A stretch of 64,000 nt of DNA, from NCBI GenBank assembly GCA_026874595.1, contig CM049317.1:301108-365107 (forward strand), given 5' to 3'. The stretch's first letter is position 1. Each line of letters starts with the position of its first letter. The notes beneath the pieces were generated by a model that ran no database searches, had not been told where the DNA came from, and saw only the letters and a program-made list of their open reading frames with translations. A program made the translations under genes and the position numbers. This document shows positions 57,503-64,000 of the stretch, in pieces. The DNA comes from Sipunculus nudus (lineage: Eukaryota > Annelida > Sipuncula > Golfingiida > Sipunculidae).

Positions 57503-58620
57503 CATTATTATTGTGAAACCCACAACTTTTAAAGTATATTACTTATTTTCCACTCATCTTTGTTATATGCATCATGTCAACTAATTCTTTGAGAATATCA
57601 AAAAACTAGTGACCCGGCCCTTTTTTGTCAAGGTCATGCAAATATGCAGATATACATACACTGACTGACTGAAGATGTTTTATTGAGCAGCTACAGGTGG
57701 CTGTAGTCAAGGCTCCAGCCCTTTGTGCTCCTAAAGCATAATTGACATTTGATGGGCCTATAGACTTGATGCCATGCAAGCATTGCAGGGAGCTGCGAGC
57801 TAGACCACCAGCGTTTTACCCATACGGGTGACCTGAGGAGAGCCACAGCACCCAAAGCCAATAAGGCTACAAACAGAATACAAACTGACATCAGCATCAG
57901 CAGCAGAGACCCAGCCAATCCAGAGAGCAGAACTTGATCTTGAATGATTGGAGAGCTATTAACATTTTCATCATAAGCCTGCAGCCTGGAGTACCGTTAT
58001 GTTTTCCATTTTACTCAATAAAGGTGTATGCATTTGTTTTTAGTGATATGAGGTATTTGTTTATTTGTATTTGTTGTGTTGTTTGTTGCCTCTTGCAGGT
58101 GTGTGTGATAAGTTTGTATTGTGTTATATACCGTAAGCAATGATGAGAATACAACATATGCTGGTAGGGATAGGCTGTCCTCAAAATATAGTACTGCCCT
58201 TCCAGTACCCTCCAGAGTACCCCTGTCATAGCAAGTTGTTATCCCCTGCATATTTTATATTTTATTTTTGTAAAAGGAATAAAAAGTATATTTTGTGTGT
58301 TGGTGTATAAGCAAGTGTTTTTTTTTTAATTTTTATTTTTCTTGGCTAGTTTTTCGTATGGTAATGGTTTGGTATTACCATACATTTTATTAGTAGCTTC
58401 TATAGTGGTTATTGCAGTGCATTCTTCATGCAGAAATACAGTAATATTCTGAACCCCTTAACTTTTGAAGAATTGCTTATTTCCCTTGAAGTTGGATATA
58501 TAATAATTGTCGAGGTGTGTATGTAATTATATATACATTTTTATGCTCTGCAAGAAATGCTCAGTTTTCATATTTCTTTGTGACGTTTTGAATTTATATT
58601 CGTAGCAGACATTTCTTTAA
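57501..58620. other. Unassigned stretch
   Basis: 57660-58010 is less AT-rich. Its minus frame 57691-57918 has a hydrophobic N-terminus (about residues 3-28) but no recognised family. No promoter or splice support, so not called. Confidence 0.35.
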
Positions 58621-58629
58621 CACCTATCA

Positions 58630-61165
58630 CAGAACACTTTGAGTACAGTCTATCCATTAATTCAGGTGCAGAAAAAGGAATTTGATGAACTCAAGCAACA
58701 AAGATAATAAGTGACTGTCCAGGATCATTCACAAAGGTATAGATGAAATATTTTAATGTATTTACTCCTTTTAGTTCCCTGAGATTGCTCCTTACAAATA
58801 AACTAGTAAGAGCTACCCACTGTTAAGCTTCCAATCATACTTGTTGCTCACAATGACCATGGTAGAATATTACCTGTTCTTGAGTTTAAAACTTCAGCCA
58901 GGTTTCCATGGGCGGAGTTCACCTGCTGGATACACTGATATATAGTTTCTAGTAAATTGCACTGCAATACACGTACCCTTCACATAATTTACTTTTTTTG
59001 TTGTTAGAACCCTGTTTGAAAAGGGGTGTGATTGACTTGTCCATCTGTAAAACCCTTTCATCTATCTTTTCTGTCCATCCTGGATGCTTTCTTTCGAGTG
59101 CAGTATTTCAATTAGATCCTTCTAGAATTCATTGTTCAAAATGGTGCCTGTTATCCAATTACAGACCTGCTTAATACCTATTATGGAGACTGGACCTCAG
59201 TAAGTGATTTTCATGCAAAATTTTGACAGAACATTGACACCCTTGAGGGTTTGTGTGCTTTAAAATTTCAGACTGCTGTTGAATCCATTATGGCTGCCAA
59301 TCAAATACTTTAAATCTTTTTACAATAACATTTTAGACATTCCTGTGATTGTTTTATTATTTTTTTACCCTTTTAGATTATTTATGGTAAAAAATTTCAG
59401 ACCAATCTGACTTTCAATATGGATATCTGTCCCTTGGGCTGCCATTTTTAGGAGCTGGTGCTAATTGAGGACCTTCATGGTCTCAACCTCTAGTTTCATA
59501 ATTGACTAATTTCTTTTGTGATTTTGTACCTGTAATTTGCTTCAATATAAGTTATTTACAATGAGGTCAGAATTTGTCTAAGGACACTCTAATTGGATTA
59601 GTCTTAGTAGAAACAGCAGTCCTAATAGCAAAATAAAAAAGGATCAGAGTTTGTCTAGTGACAACCCCTCTGAGTTTGGCCTTGCAGGATCAATGATTCT
59701 GCTCCAACAGATCAGGGTAGGAATTGCTACATATAGTTTATTTATGTTAATATTTTTGTGATTCTTCAGTTGATATAAGTAGTTTCCACCATTGTTTTCA
59801 TTCCTATCACAGAACTCCTCAGCAGACATACTTTGATTGGGATGCAAAAAAGGCCTGTGCTGTAGTGACTCAACAACAAAGACATTTAAAGTGACAACCC
59901 TGGACAATTCATGAAGGTATAGTTGGAATTATTTTAATACAGATGTTCTCAGAACATATCCTTGCAGAAAAAAACACATTTGAGGCAAACTCAATAAGCA
60001 CAGAAAAATTAAAAATGAAATGTAAATGAACATGGTTTAAGCACTACTTGTGTAAAAAACACCTTTGAGGTATTGTTCAGTGAGCATAAATGTTACCACA
60101 ATTGAATGGTACTTTGAAAATATTTGAGCAGACCTAGGAGCACTATAAAAGCAGTTTATCAGTTTATTTGGAGCACCAAAGCAGCAATTTCAGCACATTG
60201 TATTTCTGAAGCACAGAATCAGTACACTTGGAGCACTAAAGAAGCACATGCAGTTTCAGCATTTTAAACGTTTTTCTGTACAGCATTTCACTGAAAGCAC
60301 AAAATAAACACAAATGAGGCACAATTTAAGCACACTTCATGTCCCAAAATTTCTGTAAGGGTATGTTCAAATAGATGGTGGGATTATCCCAGATGAAAAA
60401 TCATGGGATGAATTTACCGTTCCAGCAAGTATGTGTGAACAGCCTTTCATAATAGATATATTTACAGTACTCCTGTTAATTCTTCAGACATTTTTTTATA
60501 TAAATATATTTGTTACTAAAGAGAAACAGCTCCCATTCGTCATCATACATGTTGTACACAATGATCATGCTAGTATATGTGTATAGCCAATTCTTGAGTT
60601 CATGACCTTTTTCCAGGTTTGTATAAATTAGATCGCCAAATTGAAACTCTTATAGTTTCTGACAAATGGCACTGAAAAAAACCCTTCACTAAATTAAAGA
60701 TATTTTGATTTATTAATTCTTTTTTTGTGATTTTGTATCTTTTTTAGTAAATTATTTTAAGTAAGATCAGAATTAATTTAAGATATTCTAATTGGATTTT
60801 GTCCCAGTGGTCAAATTACAATCCTGCTAGCATAAACAAAGATCATGGGTTTGTCTGACATCAACTCCTATTTGAGTGAGTTCTTACAGGATCAACATTT
60901 CAAATTGATTGGAACAGTCATTGTTACATATTAAAGTATATTTATTGGGATATTCTTTTTTTTTATTTTTAAATTTGTATGAGTCACTTATATTGTTTTA
61001 ATTCCTATCACAGAACCTTGTTGCAGTTTTTCTCCACTGATGGGGTTACAGAAGTACGTGCTCCACTGGTGGGGTTACAGAAAAATTGTGGTTCCTTAAA
61101 AGCAACCGAGGTGAAATGACAATACCTGGATACACCTTGAAGGTATACTCAAGTGAAATTATTTT
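58630..61165. repeat. Degenerate ~1.2-kb direct duplications
   Basis: The block CCTATCACAGAAC...AAAGGTATAG occurs at 58640, 59806 and 61002. The block near 58790-58990 (CTTGAGTT, CCAGGTTT, ATAGTTTCT, ACCCTTCAC) recurs at 60510-60700. The block 59510-59806 (TTTTGTGATTTTGTA, CTAATTGGATT, CAGGATCAA) recurs at 60715-61002. Two full units and a partial third, with lineage-specific inserts at 59000-59500 and 59945-60510. Confidence 0.75.
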
Positions 61166-61166
61166 T

Positions 61167-62085
61167 AGCTCAGCTGACTGTAAGTCATCTGAGCTATATC
61201 TATCACTATTTAGCACTATTTCTCCTTTTGTGTGTTCATCTGGGGCACAGCAGTTCATAGCTCATTGAAGGGCACAGATTGTAACCATTCAACCTAGAAA
61301 CTTCTCACTACCTAGGAACTTCTCAAACTTGAAAAACCTCGTGGGAGGACCTTGGAAAATCTCCCAAGAACTTAAGGTCAAAACTGTTTTACATGATCAA
61401 TATTCTGTGAGCTTCACAGCAAAAATATGCCTTAAAGCACTAAGATTATCTGTTGATTACCTTATTAACACCATATCGTTTAAAGTATAGTTTATTTTTA
61501 ACTCATGTTTGATACATTTTTTTTCTCTAAGTTTTGGCAGGAGTTTTAAAACCGATGACCTTGACCTTCATGTCGAATATGTGGCTTTATAGGATTTCTT
61601 GTGAATTTCAAAGTATTGCATATTGTTTCCTCAAATTGTAGTGACAGGCAAATACCTGATAGTGTGGTAAACCTCACACAAAATGCAACAAAAGCAAAAT
61701 CACCTCATTTTGATTCCTGGTTATGGCCTTAATGTAAAAAAAAAAGTTTTATGCAATTATATGTTGGGAAAGTTTGAAAATCATCACACTTGTCCAGGCA
61801 GAAAATACCTTTATTTCACTATACATCAGCATTCAAATGGAGTTGTATGAATGATCTCATCTCTTGGTTATCATCATGCTTATTCCTGTTCAAGATGTTT
61901 TGAAATAGTGTATTTCATAAACTATAAAATACAGTGGTATAGATCTAAAAAATCAGTGAATTCAAGGGACATGTGCAACACTATTCAAGTTGAAAATGAT
62001 AAAAATAACCAAAGATCTCTATAAAACATTAACATTGTAAAAACTGTTAATATACATAACGATTTTTAATGCAGATGGCATAAAT
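61167..62085 (+). mobile_element. Helentron-like 5' end fragment followed by unassigned DNA
   Basis: TTTTT then AGCTCAGCTGACTGTAAG and TCATCTGAGCT (to 61197) match the 5' ends of copies A and B; what follows is different, so it is a truncated or rearranged copy. 61540-61640 carries the GACCTTGACCTTCA family of 9.2 kb. Confidence 0.4.
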
Positions 62086-64000
62086 TTATGTCATCTGAGC
62101 TATAGTTTTGATGAATTGTATGTCATCTGTGTGTCTGTCTGTCTGTTCATTATAAGTAGCCTGGCACATTTTGAAATTACACTTACAAATCCAAAATTTG
62201 AGACACTTTATTTAATCAAGATTTAATTGTATGTAAGAAATTAGATCAAAATATTGTAAATTCTTCAAGTTTATAGCATAAGTGTGCGATCAGCACCTTC
62301 CATTTTGCCCAAACAGGGCTCGTTCTTGATTTTTTTGGGGGGCTCTGTTATATTCACTTGCATTGTTAACTTAGTTCCAAGCAGCCCACTGTTGGTCACT
62401 GGAACTCATTTAATACAGCATTGCCTGCATTATACCCCACTTCGGGGGGATACTTATTCCATTGCACTTGATGTATATTGCTGTGGGGGTGGGATGAGAT
62501 ATGATTTGAGATTAACTGCAACAGTAGGGGTGCTTCTGAGTGATGCATTTCATATTAGGTATAGTGTTCAGCTCTGTCCATCCGTAAACAATTTTATTCA
62601 ACATAAAATATCTATATAAGGCCAACAAAATAAAAAGGTATGGTTCTCAGGCTCTCTTTTTTCAGAAATCACTGCAGGTGGGCGTTATTTTTTTTTTTAC
62701 CATTTACTTTATGTTTCAATAACAATGTCATATGACCATGGAAAAGTATGAAAATAACAAGGTGTTTTTGCTAAACAGGTAAAAGCACTATATAAATGTA
62801 ACAAAGGAAATTGTATCAAAATTGTATTATTTTATCTTCTTGAAAGATGAAAATCAAAATAAAAATGTTTGATGCGGGGTATTAAAATTGACACGGGCGG
62901 TGCCTGAGAACCTTAGCTTTTATTTTTTTTTGCCCAAGATATCTCAATTGTTGCTCAGATCTACTCCTAATTGTTGTAGCAGGTGCATCGTATGGATTTC
63001 TAGAGCTAATAAGGTTTTGGTCATACTTAAATGATTTTTGGAATTTTAAAATTTTGTATACAAAATTTTTACATTTCATATGTGACACTAAAAAGTTTTT
63101 CAGGGATTATTGGAATAGCATGAAAACTGACAAGGGCTTTGATGGATTTTCAAGAAACTCACCATAACTATTTACCAATAGATTATCTCACCCGAGTTTG
63201 ATTAAAGGCAAATACCCAGCCACATATTTAATGAGGTCAGCGGTCACAGAGCTATTTTGAAGGGTTGCCGTGATAACTTAGTAGGAATATGATGGATTTT
63301 TTTCAATCTCAGCAGAAATATTAATCAATTTAATATCTCGCCTAATTTTTATTCCCAGCCAAATCCACGCATATTTAATTAGGACACCAAACTTTGGTGG
63401 CACCATTGACTTACCAAAATTCTTATGAATTTTCATGAAACACTATAAACATAAACACTAATAGAGTTTCCCACTTGAATTTCATTCTCATAATTATTCA
63501 AGCATATTTCATGAGGTCAGAGGTCAGCAGATTAGGTTCTCTGATTAAGCCTGCACAAAGTGTTTTTGAACAATTTTGTGACTGTGAGTGTGTATTTCCT
63601 AGTTGTTATTGTTTGAACTGTATTTCCAATACTAAAGTTGTTTCATATCAAATGTAATCCACAAGATGCCATGTTGTGCTATTATGGCACTTTTAAAGAA
63701 ACTAATTTCCACTTGAATAATTTAACCAAGTTAACATTCAAAATAAAATTAAATCCACCTGTGTGCATAATGTGATGTTATATGACCAAAATTAAGGATA
63801 AATGATGATGATGTTGACAAATTTGAATTGACTTATAGATCCAGATATATATATATGTTATATTGCAAATGTATGAAAATCAGAATGATGAAACATAAAG
63901 AAAATTGATAAAATGATAAGTGAGGATCTAATGCACATTAATTATTTTCCTGCCTCATACAAATTTGAAATAAAGTGATCAGCCTTGTTTGTCTCCCCTG
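62086..64000 (+). mobile_element. Helentron-like copy E, runs off the window
   Basis: ATGTCATCTGAGCTATAG starts the homology, followed by GTCT repeats, TTTAATCAAGATTTAATTGTA and GCTCTGTTATATTCACTTGC as in copy A. 63650-64000 is collinear with 43950-44420 of copy C (GATGCCATGTTGT; GAGGATCTAATRCA; TTATTTTCCTGCCTCA). The first ~20 bp are missing. A MITE-like insert is at 62632-62925. The 3' end lies beyond the window. Confidence 0.6.
62632..62925. mobile_element. ~290-bp MITE-like element
   Basis: AAAAGGTATGGTTCTCAGGC at the left and, inverted, AAAAGCTAAGGTTCTCAGGC at the right match at 17 of 20. Small, non-coding and located inside copy E. Superfamily and target duplication not determined. Confidence 0.5.

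Noticed and set aside
57691-57918. Small membrane protein on the minus strand
   Set aside because: One hydrophobic stretch, no family, no supporting signals.

Overview
This is a eukaryotic, AT-rich, repeat-dominated window with no clear host protein-coding gene. The interspersed families (GTCCGTCC-bearing elements, L1-like, gypsy-like, hAT-like and tRNA-derived elements), a vertebrate-type TTAGGG telomere motif and repeats rich in TGACCTTGACCT suggest a marine invertebrate, most likely a mollusc. That assignment is inference from repeat style only; no species marker is visible.

Layout. 1-9 kb: subtelomere-like mosaic with two near-identical 1.06-1.13 kb copies (1-1059 and 5119-6253), AACACTTAA arrays, minisatellites, tRNA-promoter-bearing SINE-like copies, several CTCF-like motifs and a 67-bp interstitial telomeric tract. 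A 64-codon Cys-rich RING-like ORF with its own TATA box and X-box lies at 1.67-1.95 kb. 9-11.2 kb: mostly unassigned. 11.2-21.4 kb: retroelement cluster: a LINE 3' fragment (minus), the RNase H end of a Ty3/gypsy-like pol, an LTR of about 1.1 kb, a primer-binding-like site and a gag start, interrupted by the poly-A end of a full-length but dead L1-like ORF2 (minus), a 3.1-kb spacer, and an intact L1-like ORF1 (minus). 21.4-27.7 kb: two satellites (dimeric 628-bp unit; 338-bp unit). 27.7-33.3 kb: unassigned DNA and a 1.6-kb hAT remnant with a transposase scrap and a SINE. 33.3-44.8 kb: Helentron-like non-autonomous elements, three of them nested, plus a pogo-like MITE. 46.6-50.9 kb: large ~74-bp minisatellite containing a recent 1,301-bp duplication. 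51.4-53.2 kb: a short array split by Helitron-like and LTR-like DNA. 53.9-55.8 kb: 288-bp satellite with nuclear-receptor DR1 sites. 58.6-61.2 kb: degenerate ~1.2-kb duplications. 61.2-64 kb: further Helentron-like DNA with a MITE.

How it fits together. Nearly everything legible is mobile or tandem DNA, and the nesting gives a relative order: L1 into gypsy gag; Helentron-like D into B into C; an insertion in copy A that can be defined against an unfilled relative at 45.5 kb. The most distinctive signals are the shared asymmetric-terminus architecture of the two Helentron-like families, the gypsy-like element in which RNase H is the last pol domain before the LTR, the compact RING-like ORF whose RNA would fold into a long stem, and the satellite arrays loaded with nuclear-receptor half sites. 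None of these demonstrates a new functional system.
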